A stretch of DNA of 64,000 nucleotides, from NCBI GenBank assembly GCA_964519665.1, contig CAZFIV010000027.1:5878-69877 (forward strand), given 5' to 3'. Position 1 is the stretch's first letter. Every line of letters begins with the position of its first letter. This stretch comes from JANQQN01 sp964519665 (lineage in GTDB: Bacteria; Myxococcota; Kuafuiibacteriia; Kuafuiibacteriales; Kuafuiibacteriaceae). Position numbers and translations under genes: made by a program. The notes below the pieces were generated by a model. That model was not told where the DNA came from and ran no database searches. It was given only the letters and a program-made list of their open reading frames with translations. Of this stretch, positions 23,349 to 32,747 are shown piece after piece.

Positions 23349-25241
23349 TCAGGCGCCGTCGACCCGAATGCCGCGCCGCAAAGTCGCGGTCCGAGCTCGG
23401 GTGACCTGTTGGTTGTACGTCTTGCCATCGAACCACTCGATGAGAGAAGGACGCACCGCGAGCACCTGCCATCCCACCTGCCACTGAACGGTCGTCCCGT
23501 CTCCCCACTGAACTCGCCCGTCGTCGATGGCCAGGGTGGCTTCATCGATCAGCGTGCGGAACAACTCGGAAGAGACCGGTCCGGTCTCCACATCTTCCGG
23601 CGGCGACAGCAGCACCATCTTGAGGGCCTGAAAGCGCCCCTCGTCTTCCGGGTCGAGGAATCGAAACGCGCCTTGGCCCCCGAACGAAGTGTGAAAGTAA
23701 GCGGGCCGGTGAACGATGCCGTGCAGCTCGAGGCGACGGACGGCCTGCACCAGCAGCTCGATCAGCTGCGCCGAAACGCCCAGACCAGGGTGCGCCTGGC
23801 CGGGAAGCGGCGGCCGACGGAGCGTGAAGTGGCGGGTCGGGTCCTGCATCAGTAGCCACTCGATACTCAAGACCTCGATGGTACGCCCGGTCTCGGCGGG
23901 GTCCGTGATCCAGCGTCGTCGCACCACGAGCTCGAGCAACAGCACGGTCGGCTGCCCGACCCGGTTGCCCCGAATGCGGACCACCTGTCGGGCCGAGTCT
24001 TCAAGCTCGAACTCTGTGGTGACCCTTTCGAATCCTCGGGCGCGCAAGACGTCCAGGAGCCCGTACCGCTCGAAGGCCAACTCCACGCCGTGGGGCGAAT
24101 AGTACTGGAGGAAGCGGTCACTCCGAGGGGGGCCGAAGAGCGAGCCGGCGATGTCCTGGTCGGTGATCTGAAAGGGGTCGCTGCCCTTCGGGAGCCGGAG
24201 CTCCCTCGGATCGAGCCCGGCCGCGATGGCTTCGAAGCGTTCGCGGAGCGAAGGCTCCCGAGCCGGGCCGGTTCGCGCATCGCCGGTCAGTGCGTACCGA
24301 ACCATCGCGTAGGCGGCCCGCCACGCATCTCGGCTGTATCCCCCAGCGAGCATCACCACCACCGGAACCCGCCGCATGTGAAGGGCATCGAGGACAAACC
24401 GATCCCGGTCGAGCACCCCCTGCAACGTCAGCTGGAACGACCCGAGCGCGTCACCGGCGAGAACGTCGGTACCCGCCACGTAAAACACGAGGTCGGGGGG
24501 ATGGTGCCTGAGCGCGCCTCCGAGCGTCGTCCTCAGCGTCTGAAGATAGCGCCGGTCACCGACCCGCCCCGTGAGATGAATCTGGGGATGCCGAGACTCG
24601 ATGTGCGACCATACGGAGCCGTGAATCGAATAGACCAGGACGTCGGGGTCATCCACGTACGTCTCCAGCAGGCCGTCCCCTTGATGATAGTCGAGATCGA
24701 TCATGGCCACCCGGCCCGAGAACCCATTGGCCCGGATGCGTTCCAGCGCGACCGCGATGTCGTTGTGCACACAGAAGCCAGCCCCGAGGTCGGCCAACGC
24801 GTGATGATATCCGCCCCCGAGGTTGAAAGCGACCTTGCCGGGGCGGTTCCACACGTCCAAGCAGGCTTCGATCGTACCCCCGGTCGCGTACAGCGAAGCC
24901 TGCAGCACGGCATCGGTATCCACCGCCGTCGCGTCGAGTCCGAACACGCGCCCGAGCCAGGCGGGTTCGTTGGTCGACTCCAGATAGCGATGGGTGTGAA
25001 ACCGCGCGAGGTCGGTCGTCGAGGCGGGCTCCGGCCGGCGGACCCTGTCGGGCGGTAACACGCCTTCGTGCGCCAGCGCGCTCAGAATCCGCTCGCCGCG
25101 ATGCAGATCGATCGTCGTCGCTCGAGCCGTCTCCTCTATCGCGGGCGGCGCGTACTTTGGGTGGTACCACACGTCCACCTGACGGCCGAGCCGCTGGCGA
25201 GCCGTCCACCGGCGAGCCCACCTCCACATCAGGTCGGCCAA
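23349..25241 (-). CDS. Histone deacetylase-like amidohydrolase fused to an unknown C-terminal domain
   Basis: A 630-residue protein. Residues about 20-330 are an arginase-fold zinc deacetylase of the HDAC/AcuC/acetylpolyamine class: GGGYHHA (catalytic His pair), MIDLDYHQGDG (Asp and His zinc ligands), FYVAGTDVLAGD (third ligand) and LAGGYSRDAW (transition-state Tyr). The second His of the usual HHGDG is Gln. The remaining 290 residues (LPKGSDPFQITDQDI, LELVVRRRW, FHTSFGGQGAFRF, GWQVLAVRPSL) are not part of known HDACs and I recognise no domain there. The start overlaps the end of dnaJ by 13 bases, so both are one transcript; a second ATG four codons in is possible. Confidence 0.87.
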   Translation of the reverse strand: MADLMWRWARRWTARQRLGRQVDVWYHPKYAPPAIEETARATTIDLHRGERILSALAHEGVLPPDRVRRPEPASTTDLARFHTHRYLESTNEPAWLGRVFGLDATAVDTDAVLQASLYATGGTIEACLDVWNRPGKVAFNLGGGYHHALADLGAGFCVHNDIAVALERIRANGFSGRVAMIDLDYHQGDGLLETYVDDPDVLVYSIHGSVWSHIESRHPQIHLTGRVGDRRYLQTLRTTLGGALRHHPPDLVFYVAGTDVLAGDALGSFQLTLQGVLDRDRFVLDALHMRRVPVVVMLAGGYSRDAWRAAYAMVRYALTGDARTGPAREPSLRERFEAIAAGLDPRELRLPKGSDPFQITDQDIAGSLFGPPRSDRFLQYYSPHGVELAFERYGLLDVLRARGFERVTTEFELEDSARQVVRIRGNRVGQPTVLLLELVVRRRWITDPAETGRTIEVLSIEWLLMQDPTRHFTLRRPPLPGQAHPGLGVSAQLIELLVQAVRRLELHGIVHRPAYFHTSFGGQGAFRFLDPEDEGRFQALKMVLLSPPEDVETGPVSSELFRTLIDEATLAIDDGRVQWGDGTTVQWQVGWQVLAVRPSLIEWFDGKTYNQQVTRARTATLRRGIRVDGA

Positions 25242-26344
25242 CCCACCCGCACGTCTCCGTGGTAGAGCGCTTCGAGGGCTTCGGCAGCCTCGCGAACTGC
25301 CTCGGAATCCGACCCCGGATCGGGCAGCCTCACGACGAGGTGCGCATACAGATCGCCGCGGTTGCCTTCCGGTCCGACCCCTCGGCCCCGCAAGCGCAGC
25401 TGCGCCCCGTTTTGGGCCCCCGCGGGCACGGTGAGGTTGACCGGTCCGTCGAGGGTGGGAATCTCGATCTTGGCTCCCAGCAACACCTCGGGCACCGACA
25501 CGGGGACGTCGAGGCGAAGGTCGCGTCCATCACGCCGGAAGTAAGGATGCTCGGCGACCTTGACGGTAATCCGGAGATCGCCGTCCCGGCCCCCTCGAAG
25601 ACCCGATCCCCCTTGGCCCCGCAGGCGGATGACCTTGCCGTCGTCGACGCCAGCCGGAATCCGCACGTTGAGTTTGGCCTGCTTGGGACGGGTCCCGCGA
25701 CCACCGCACTGTTCGCACTCCGCCACCACGCTTCCCGCCCCATCGCACATGGGGCACGTGCTGGAAAACTGGATCGCGCCCCTTTGCACGTACGCCTGTC
25801 CGGTTCCACCGCACTGCGGGCAGGTCTTTGGACGACCGGCCGTGCCCTGCCCGTCACACCGCTCGCAGGGTCGTCCGCGGCTGAGGCGGAGCGTCCGCTC
25901 GCCCCCCCTCGCGGCCTCCTCGAATCCGATCGTGACCTCGGTCGTGATATCCGCGCCGTCGACCGGACGGGGGCGCCGGGGCGCGGACGGGCCCGGCCCC
26001 CGACTGTCGAAGCCGCGCAGCAGGTCCTCGAGCGGATCGACCCCGCCCTTGCCGCCTCGACCCCGGGAGGCGGCACGCTGCGCTCGATAGGCGTCGACCT
26101 TGTCGGGATCGAACCCCAAGCGCTCCGCGTCTTCGCCTAACTCATCGTAAAGATTGCGTTTTTTCTCATCACCGAGCACCTCGAAGGCCTTTCCGACGGC
26201 CTTGAAACGCTCTTCGGCCTCGGGATTGTTCGGGTTGCGGTCCGGGTGGAACTCTCGGGCCAGCTTGCGGTAGGCCCGTTTGATCTCATCCTGGCTGGCA
26301 TCCTTGGCTACCCCTAGCTCGTCATAATAAGACCTTGAAACCAC
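25229..26344 (-). CDS. dnaJ: Chaperone DnaJ
   Basis: A 371-residue type I J-protein. The J domain (residues 5-70) has the HPD motif in REFHPDRNPNNPEA. A glycine/arginine-rich linker follows. The zinc-finger region has four CxxCxGxG-type repeats: CERCDGQG, CPQCGGTG, CPMCDGAG and CEQCGGRG. C-terminal substrate-binding domains carry LRLRGRGVGPEGNRGDLY. It stimulates Hsp70 ATPase and delivers substrates. No dnaK or grpE is adjacent; the Hsp70 fragment at 6.3 kb lacks a substrate domain. It precedes the HDAC-like gene on the same strand. Confidence 0.95.
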   Translation of the reverse strand: MVSRSYYDELGVAKDASQDEIKRAYRKLAREFHPDRNPNNPEAEERFKAVGKAFEVLGDEKKRNLYDELGEDAERLGFDPDKVDAYRAQRAASRGRGGKGGVDPLEDLLRGFDSRGPGPSAPRRPRPVDGADITTEVTIGFEEAARGGERTLRLSRGRPCERCDGQGTAGRPKTCPQCGGTGQAYVQRGAIQFSSTCPMCDGAGSVVAECEQCGGRGTRPKQAKLNVRIPAGVDDGKVIRLRGQGGSGLRGGRDGDLRITVKVAEHPYFRRDGRDLRLDVPVSVPEVLLGAKIEIPTLDGPVNLTVPAGAQNGAQLRLRGRGVGPEGNRGDLYAHLVVRLPDPGSDSEAVREAAEALEALYHGDVRVGWPT

Positions 26345-26447
26345 AAAAGAATCCTCTCTTGTAGGGTACGCTAAGCACCGCGCGCAGCGCGTCGAACCCT
26401 CCTAGGATTTCGGCTTTCGTCGGCGTTTTTGCTAAACCGGTTATTGG

Positions 26448-28094
26448 GTGCGCACGGAAGACCAAGAACGGATCCTCACTGAGCTCGAGAGCCGGGTCTG
26501 CGAGTACTACGTCGAGCAGAGTCGGGAACTAGACCTCCGCCTGCAAGATGTACTCGAGGAGAGCCTGTATCGCGAGCGGCGACGACTGAAGGAAGACGGG
26601 GGCAAGAGCCCCGCGTACGAGACCGATACGGCTTTCTGGGATCAGGTCCAGCGAAGTCTGCGGCACGCGTCAGACCGCGACCTCCGAATGCTGCTGCGAC
26701 GGATCATCCGTCACTATGGGGAGGAGATCGCTGGAAACTTCAATCAGCGAGTGTACAACGTCACGACCCGGCTGCTGCCGTCGGGCCTGGCGGTCCTGAT
26801 GAACGCGATGTCGCCGAAGCGGCTGCTGAGCCGTCTGCCCGGGCTGCCGAGCATCGACGAGTCGATCATCGTGCAGGGCGAGATCGAGAACCTCCGGCGC
26901 CTCAATGAGCTGGGCACGGTGATCCTGGTGCCGACCCACGTGAGCAACCTCGACTCGGTCGTGGTCGGGTACGCGCTGTACAGGATCGGGCTGCCTCCTT
27001 TCATTTATGGGGCCGGCCTCAACCTGTTCACCAATCCCCTCCTGTCGTTCTTCATGCACAATCTGGGCGCTTATACGGTCGACCGGAAGAAGGTCGACCC
27101 GCTCTACAAAGAGGTCCTGAAGGACTACGCAACGCTGACCCTGGAGTTCGGTTACAACAACATCTTCTTTCCCGGCGGGACGCGCTCCCGCTCGGGTGCG
27201 ATCGAACACCGGCTCAAGTACGGGCTCCTGGGCACCGGGGTGCCGGCCTACATCAACAATCTCAAGCGCGGGCGGACCCCGGAGAAGCTGTTCGTGGTTC
27301 CGATGACGCTCTCGTACGACCTCGTCCTCGAAGGCGAGACCCTGATCGACGACTTTCTCAAGGAGGTCGGCAAGGCGCGTTACATCATCGATGATGATGA
27401 GTTTACGCAGCCGAAGCGGGTCTTGGAGTTCCTGTCCAAGCTCGTCGGCCTGAACTCCAAACTGCACGTGACGCTGTCCGCCGCGACCGACATCTTCGGC
27501 AACCCGGTCACTCCCGACGGCGAGAGTTTGGACCCAGCGGGCCGCTCGGTCGACATCCGACGCTACGTCCTCAGAAACGGCGAACCCACGCCGGTGGCCG
27601 ACCGCGACACCGAGTATACGAGAGAGCTCGGTGAACAGATCGTGGCCGCCTATACCCGTGACAACGTGGTCAGCAGCACCCACGTCGTGGCTCGCGCCGT
27701 GTTCGGCCTCCTTCTCGACAAGAACCCCCGAATGGACGTCCTGCGGGTGCTCCGCACCGGCGGTCGAGAGGACGACCTGGAGCTGTCCGAGGTCAACACG
27801 GCCACGCAACGGGTGCTCGACGAAGTCAAGGCGCGCGTCGAAAAGAAGGAGATCCGGATCGCCGAGTCGCTCAAAAAGCCGGCCGATCAGGTGGTCACAG
27901 ACGCGCTCGCGCTCTTTAATTCGTATCACACCCGCCCGGCCGTCATTCGCAAAGGGGACCGGATCATCCCGGTGGACCGAACGCTCTTGCTGTACTACCA
28001 GAATCGACTCGAGGGGTATGGCCTGCCGGGGCGGAAGGCGCTCGCCGACGACCACCGGACCCTAGCCACCAGTCCCGCGTCCGTGATCGCATGA
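26448..28094 (+). CDS. Glycerol-3-phosphate / 1-acylglycerol-3-phosphate acyltransferase (PlsB/PlsC superfamily)
   Basis: A 548-residue membrane-associated acyltransferase for phospholipid synthesis. Acyltransferase block I HVSNLD (HX4D) lies in PTHVSNLDS near residue 165; block II is around YGAGLNLFTNP; block III is FFPGGTRSRSG near 243; a VPMTLSYD block IV follows. The long N-terminal helix region and 200-residue C-terminal region resemble PlsB-type GPATs more than small PlsC, though PlsB is about 800 residues. GTG 26448 is inferred; the ribosome site is weak. Its stop overlaps the ATG of the GpsA-like gene (ATGA), which strongly links it to glycerol-3-phosphate metabolism. Confidence 0.88.
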   Translation: MRTEDQERILTELESRVCEYYVEQSRELDLRLQDVLEESLYRERRRLKEDGGKSPAYETDTAFWDQVQRSLRHASDRDLRMLLRRIIRHYGEEIAGNFNQRVYNVTTRLLPSGLAVLMNAMSPKRLLSRLPGLPSIDESIIVQGEIENLRRLNELGTVILVPTHVSNLDSVVVGYALYRIGLPPFIYGAGLNLFTNPLLSFFMHNLGAYTVDRKKVDPLYKEVLKDYATLTLEFGYNNIFFPGGTRSRSGAIEHRLKYGLLGTGVPAYINNLKRGRTPEKLFVVPMTLSYDLVLEGETLIDDFLKEVGKARYIIDDDEFTQPKRVLEFLSKLVGLNSKLHVTLSAATDIFGNPVTPDGESLDPAGRSVDIRRYVLRNGEPTPVADRDTEYTRELGEQIVAAYTRDNVVSSTHVVARAVFGLLLDKNPRMDVLRVLRTGGREDDLELSEVNTATQRVLDEVKARVEKKEIRIAESLKKPADQVVTDALALFNSYHTRPAVIRKGDRIIPVDRTLLLYYQNRLEGYGLPGRKALADDHRTLATSPASVIA

Positions 28095-29065
28095 GCCCCC
28101 CCATGAACCATTCCAGTGTCCGCCTCGCGGTGATCGGCGGGGGCCGCATGGCTCGCGCCTTGGCTCGCATCCTGAGCGCCACCAACGCCGACGTACACCT
28201 GTACGCTCGAAATCCGGAGCGGCGCGCCGAACTGGCGCAAGACCTCCGGGGCGTGACCGTCGACGCCGAGCTCGGGCCGGCCATCGAAGACGCCCATCTG
28301 GTTTTCTTCGCTGTCCCCGCCGACAGCTTGCCAGAAGCCGCCGAGGCCTACGGACCGTTCGCGCGCGGCGACCACATCGTACTGATTGCGTGCCGAGGCG
28401 TCGGACCCGACTTCACCCTTCCTCACACGATGATCCGTTCCCGCACGTGCATCCGCAAGATCGGCGCGCTCGGCGGGCCGGTTCACGCACGGGAGCTCAC
28501 GGCCGGCCACCAGATCAACGCGGTGATCGGTTCTCGTTACAACGAGGTGATCGAAGCCACCCGAGCCCTCACCAAAGGCGCGCCGGTCACCATTCACGGG
28601 TCCAAAGACATTGTCGGCGTGCAGGTGGCCGGCGCGATCGCCAACGTCGCGGCCATCGCCGTCGGTATGGCCGAGGCGCTCGAGCTTTCCAACACGGCCC
28701 GCGGCGTCGTGCTCGCTCACGGGCTCGTCGACGCGAGACGGCTAGGGACACACCTGGGCGCCGACGAGCGTACCTTCTTCGGGCTCGCCGGCGTGGGCGA
28801 GCTCATCCCTCGCAACGTGACGTCGATGGACCGGCACGTCGCCTTCGGACGCATGCTCGCGCACGGACACCCTACGGAGGTCGCCCTCCGCCGGGTCGAC
28901 GGCACCGTCGAAGGCGTCCACACGGCCGCCATGGCCGTCAAGAAGGCGGCGGCCGTCGCCGTCAAGCTGCCGCTCGTCGAGGCCGTGCAGAGCGTGCTCG
29001 AGGGCCGGACCCCCGCGTTCGCCGCTCTCGATGCCGTCCTGCACGAGAGCCTCGAGCTCGCGTGA
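28091..29065 (+). CDS. Glycerol-3-phosphate dehydrogenase-like protein with altered catalytic residues
   Basis: A 324-residue GpsA-family protein. The NAD(P) loop is VIGGGRMARAL; IGALGGPVHARE matches the GPSxAxE region, DIVGVQVAGAIANVAAIAVG the substrate/catalytic helix, and FFGLAGVGELI the GLAGxGDL motif. Known enzymes use two lysines: one in the KGxE motif, here CRGVG (Lys to Arg), and one in GAxKN, here GAIAN (Lys to Ala). Loss of both argues against ordinary activity; it may be a regulatory paralogue or use another substrate. It is translationally coupled to the acyltransferase gene, whose substrate GpsA would normally make. Confidence 0.82.
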   Translation: MSPPMNHSSVRLAVIGGGRMARALARILSATNADVHLYARNPERRAELAQDLRGVTVDAELGPAIEDAHLVFFAVPADSLPEAAEAYGPFARGDHIVLIACRGVGPDFTLPHTMIRSRTCIRKIGALGGPVHARELTAGHQINAVIGSRYNEVIEATRALTKGAPVTIHGSKDIVGVQVAGAIANVAAIAVGMAEALELSNTARGVVLAHGLVDARRLGTHLGADERTFFGLAGVGELIPRNVTSMDRHVAFGRMLAHGHPTEVALRRVDGTVEGVHTAAMAVKKAAAVAVKLPLVEAVQSVLEGRTPAFAALDAVLHESLELA

Positions 29066-29089
29066 TACTTGAGCTCAGCCCGAGTCGTC

Positions 29090-29908
29090 TCAGATTTCAC
29101 CCGGATCGACGCCGAGCTCGCGCAGCCGCTCCAATAGCCGGTCAGCACGTTGCCGTTCCTGCTCGGCGCGGTGCCTCTCTTGCTCGGCTCGCTGCTGCTC
29201 CTGCTCGGCCCGCTGCTTCTCCTGATCGGCCCGCTGCTTCTCCTGATCGGCCTTCTCGTCACCGGTCAAGAGCAGCATGCCCGCCCCGTCGATGAAGCGA
29301 AGCCAGCGCGCTTGGGTGCCCTCGAACGGTCCGTCCCAGAGCGCGACGCCCAGGTCGAGCCCATCGAAGCGAACCTGCTCGTCGGGGGTGATCATCTCTT
29401 GCAACGTATCGCCCGCCAAACGGTAGGCGCGCAGCTCCGGACCTCGATACGCACGTCGCGGGTCCCACACGACGTAGTATGAGACGTGGATCCGACCATA
29501 TCGCTGGCGCTTCTCGTCCAGCTCCCCCCCGCTCCGGTCGGACACGATCTCGATCGCGAGCTCCGGCGGCTTGCCGATCTCCCATATGAAATAGGAGCGA
29601 GTCTCGTTCTCTCGGGACAGCGCTTCTAAAGAAGTGCCCGCGCTGACCATGACATCCGGGACGATCGCCGGCTGTCGGGCCGTGTCGAACAGACCGACGT
29701 TGGCGGTGGCCAAAAAGGGGCGGCGCTCATCACCGGTTTCCGCCGGAGGCCCCGCCCAGCTGGCGTACAAGCTGCTCGTCAGCAGCCGCTGGCACTTCTC
29801 CGCCCATACGCTGTCCACGGGTTCGTCGTCCTCCGTGACGAGCTGTGAGGTGTCCGGCACGGGGATCGATGGCTTGTCCGGCTCCGAAATCGTAACGTGC
29901 TCGCTCAT
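29090..29908 (-). CDS. Uma2-family (DUF820) nuclease-like protein with a coiled-coil tail
   Basis: A 272-residue protein. The PD-(D/E)XK-like Uma2 core carries PAIVPDVMVS, ELAIEIVSDRSGGELDEKRQRY (Glu and Lys of the fold, quoted here only as a motif region), YYVVWDPRR and GLDLGVALW. From about residue 225 a Glu/Gln/Arg coiled coil repeats DQEKQRA, EQEQQRA and EQERHRA. Uma2 proteins are multiplied in cyanobacteria and some deltaproteobacteria; nuclease activity is predicted, not shown. ATG 29908 begins SEHVTISEPD; the 41 codons upstream are arginine-rich and unlikely. Confidence 0.85.
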   Translation of the reverse strand: MSEHVTISEPDKPSIPVPDTSQLVTEDDEPVDSVWAEKCQRLLTSSLYASWAGPPAETGDERRPFLATANVGLFDTARQPAIVPDVMVSAGTSLEALSRENETRSYFIWEIGKPPELAIEIVSDRSGGELDEKRQRYGRIHVSYYVVWDPRRAYRGPELRAYRLAGDTLQEMITPDEQVRFDGLDLGVALWDGPFEGTQARWLRFIDGAGMLLLTGDEKADQEKQRADQEKQRAEQEQQRAEQERHRAEQERQRADRLLERLRELGVDPGEI

Positions 29909-29940
29909 CGGGTCGACTATGCCACAATCGCGCCCGCCCG

Positions 29941-32637
29941 CTAGTCGGCACCGGGCCGGTCGACGGGGCGCGGCTGGGCGTCCGACTTGGGGCGCGCCGT
30001 CGCCACCTCGGCGAGGCGAACCTCGGTCCACCGCTCGATGACGGCGCCGAGCGCTTCGGACCGGACCGGCTTCGAGAGGTAATCGTCCATCCCGGCGGCC
30101 AAGCAGAGCTCGCGATCGCCTTTGAGTGCGTGGGCGGTCAGCGCCACGATCGGCGTGTGCCCGCAGCTGGGGTCTTCCTGGGCTCGCCAGCGCCTGGTGG
30201 CCTCGAGGCCGTCCATGCGGGGCATCTGGACGTCCATCAGCACGAGGTCGTACGACCGGGCGGCCAAGGCGGCGAGCGCCTCCTCACCGTTCTCGACAAC
30301 GTCGCAGGTGAAACCGAGGCGCTCGATCATTCGAACGGCCACCGTGCGGTTGACGGCGTTGTCTTCGGCGAGGAGCAGACGCGGCCCGACCCGCTCGAGC
30401 GGCGTTCGCGGCGCGTCCTCGCCGGAGATCGGTCCGAACTCCGGAAGGCCCATCAACAATCGTCTCAGGGCCGCACGCACTTTCGAACGCCTCAGGGGGC
30501 GCTGAACGGCCAAAAAACCCTCCGGAGCCGCGTCCGAGCTCGTACCCGGGATGATCCAAAGCCCGGAGCGACGATCCAGCGTCGGCAGGGCCGCGGATGG
30601 CATGACCCGGGCATCGACCGCCAGCGTGAGCATTCGAACGCCCTGCTCTTCGACCACGGCCAGCGCCTGCTCCCATGTTTCGACTCGACAGACATCCCAG
30701 CTCAGGGACCGAAGGAACGGCTCGATGGACTGGATCGTGCGCCGGCGCGGCTCGATCACCAAGATCGACCGGCTCGCGAGGTTCTCGGAGTCGGGCTCGT
30801 CGACTTCGGCCTGGGCCGGCTGCAGGACGACGCGCACTTCGAACCGAGACCCTCGACCGACCTCGCTGGCGACGTTGATGTCGCCGCCCATCATGCGGGA
30901 CAGGCGCTGCGCGATGGCCAGCCCCAGCCCGGAGCCCCCGTACCGGCGGGCCGTCGATGCGTCCGCCTGGGTGAACGGGGCGAACAGCTCCTCGATCTGA
31001 TCGGATTTCATCCCGATGCCGGTATCCTCGACCAGCAGGCGCAGGTGAATCCGACCGTCGGAGGACGGAATACAGTCGAGCTCGACCGCCACGTGGCCGA
31101 CCTCGGTGAACTTGATGGCGTTGCCAGCGAGATTGACAAGGATTTGGTTGAAACGAGCCGGGTCGCCGCGAACCCGCACCGGGACCCGGTCGGTCACCAG
31201 GTTCCGAAAGTCGATCCCCGCTTCCCTCGCCCGCAGCGCGAGCAGGTCGCAGGAGCGCTCGACGGTCTCGATGAGGTCGAAGTCGACGGTCTCGAGATCC
31301 AGCTTGTCGGCCTCGACCCGCGACAGGTCGAGAATCCCGTTGATCACGGTGAGCAGCGCTTCGGCGCTGGCCCCGATGGTCTTGACGTATTCGCGTTGCT
31401 CGGGATCGAGCTTCGTTCCGAGCAGAAGCCCAGCCATTCCGATGACCCCGTTCATCGGGGTCCGGATCTCGTGGCTCATGTTGGCGAGAAACTGGCTCTT
31501 GGCGCGGCTGGCCACCAATGCCTCTTCGGCCGCCTGGCGCGCCTGGAGCATCGCGCGTTCGGCTTCTTCTTTCGCGGACCGAAGCGCCGACTGGTGCTGG
31601 CGCGCTTCGGTGACGTCGGCGAAGCTCACCAGCAGCGTGGGCTCCCCCAAGTGCCGAACCACCGCCCCCGACAGGGACAGCACCACGGACCGGCCGTCGT
31701 AGGTCTTCACGTCGACCTCGAAGTCGCGGACCTCGCGCGCCTTCTTGAGGGCCGAGTAGAACGCCTTTCGCTGTTGAGGGTCGGGATAGAGGTCGACCGT
31801 GCGCAGGGGCGTGTCGTGGTTGCTCGGAAAACCGAGAGCCCTGCTCGCCGCCCGATTGACGAAGCGAGTCGATGACGAAGTCAGGCCGGTCAGGATGATC
31901 GGGACCGGCGCGAGATCGAAGAGCCGGAGCATATTGCTACCGGTCTGCGAAGCGGCCTCCTCCGCCTCTCGACGGGCACGTGTCTGAACCGTCGCTCGGT
32001 CGAGCGCCTGACGCTGCGCTTCATAGTTCGCGAAGGCCACCCGCTGAAATCCGCGCAACCGGGCTTGGGTGCTCACGGCGATCGCCTTCGCCATGAGCAC
32101 GAGGAGCGTGAGGGTCAGCCCTTGCTCGAACGGCAGATCGAACGACCAGCCGACGGCGAAACACGCCCCGACCCCGGTCAGGAGCCCGAGCATGAGGCTC
32201 ATCCTCGGGTGCAGCGGCAAAAGCATGCAGACGAGCAGAGTGAACACGCCGGTCGTGATCGCGGGCATCTGGGCGGTCGACGGGGTCAGGAAAAACATGG
32301 CGACGAGGCTGAACGCCGTGAGAACCCCGACCGTCAGCGTCGAGATTTGAAGTCGGTGCCAAGTCGCAGTCAGGGCCGGCACGAAGACCAGCAGTAGAAC
32401 CGCGACCAATACGACGGCCCGCAGCGCGGCCATCACTGCGAAGGGTGGACTCAGGCCAACCAGGTAGTAGTCGGGGATCGCGCTGAGGAGGAAGCCGGTC
32501 GCTCCGATCAGGCAGGCCATTCGAACCGACCGCAGAGCCATCGGCCGCGCCGCGTCTTGGTAGGCGCGCTCCAGCGTCTCGTCGGTGAGCGTACCCCAGA
32601 CATCGGTCGCTGGGCCCAGCCCATTGGTGAAAAACAT
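29941..32637 (-). CDS. Hybrid sensor histidine kinase with membrane sensor, PAS and receiver domains
   Basis: An 898-residue membrane two-component protein. About six hydrophobic segments occupy residues 40-190 (for example LIGATGFLLSAIPDYYLVGL and AVVLVAVLLLVFVPAL). A PAS-like domain follows (LFDLAPVPIILTG to FADVTEARQHQ), then HisKA with the H box FLANMSHEIRTPMNGVIG, HATPase with NLAGNAIKFTE, DTGIGM and GGSGLGLAIAQRL. A degenerate receiver-like segment (SILVIEPRRRTIQSIEPF) precedes an intact C-terminal receiver (LLLAEDNAVNRT, phospho-Asp in LVLMDVQMPRMDG, final KPV). ATG 32637 has GGAGGGG upstream. No partner regulator is adjacent. Confidence 0.92.
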   Translation of the reverse strand: MFFTNGLGPATDVWGTLTDETLERAYQDAARPMALRSVRMACLIGATGFLLSAIPDYYLVGLSPPFAVMAALRAVVLVAVLLLVFVPALTATWHRLQISTLTVGVLTAFSLVAMFFLTPSTAQMPAITTGVFTLLVCMLLPLHPRMSLMLGLLTGVGACFAVGWSFDLPFEQGLTLTLLVLMAKAIAVSTQARLRGFQRVAFANYEAQRQALDRATVQTRARREAEEAASQTGSNMLRLFDLAPVPIILTGLTSSSTRFVNRAASRALGFPSNHDTPLRTVDLYPDPQQRKAFYSALKKAREVRDFEVDVKTYDGRSVVLSLSGAVVRHLGEPTLLVSFADVTEARQHQSALRSAKEEAERAMLQARQAAEEALVASRAKSQFLANMSHEIRTPMNGVIGMAGLLLGTKLDPEQREYVKTIGASAEALLTVINGILDLSRVEADKLDLETVDFDLIETVERSCDLLALRAREAGIDFRNLVTDRVPVRVRGDPARFNQILVNLAGNAIKFTEVGHVAVELDCIPSSDGRIHLRLLVEDTGIGMKSDQIEELFAPFTQADASTARRYGGSGLGLAIAQRLSRMMGGDINVASEVGRGSRFEVRVVLQPAQAEVDEPDSENLASRSILVIEPRRRTIQSIEPFLRSLSWDVCRVETWEQALAVVEEQGVRMLTLAVDARVMPSAALPTLDRRSGLWIIPGTSSDAAPEGFLAVQRPLRRSKVRAALRRLLMGLPEFGPISGEDAPRTPLERVGPRLLLAEDNAVNRTVAVRMIERLGFTCDVVENGEEALAALAARSYDLVLMDVQMPRMDGLEATRRWRAQEDPSCGHTPIVALTAHALKGDRELCLAAGMDDYLSKPVRSEALGAVIERWTEVRLAEVATARPKSDAQPRPVDRPGAD

Positions 32638-32747
32638 GAAAGCCAGCCCCTCCGTCTCGCGCCAGCCCGCCGACCGTGCGGGCGTCCCGTCGTCCAATCT
32701 GTCACAGGCTTGACCTGGACGCACGACCGCGGGACCTCCGAAGGGAG

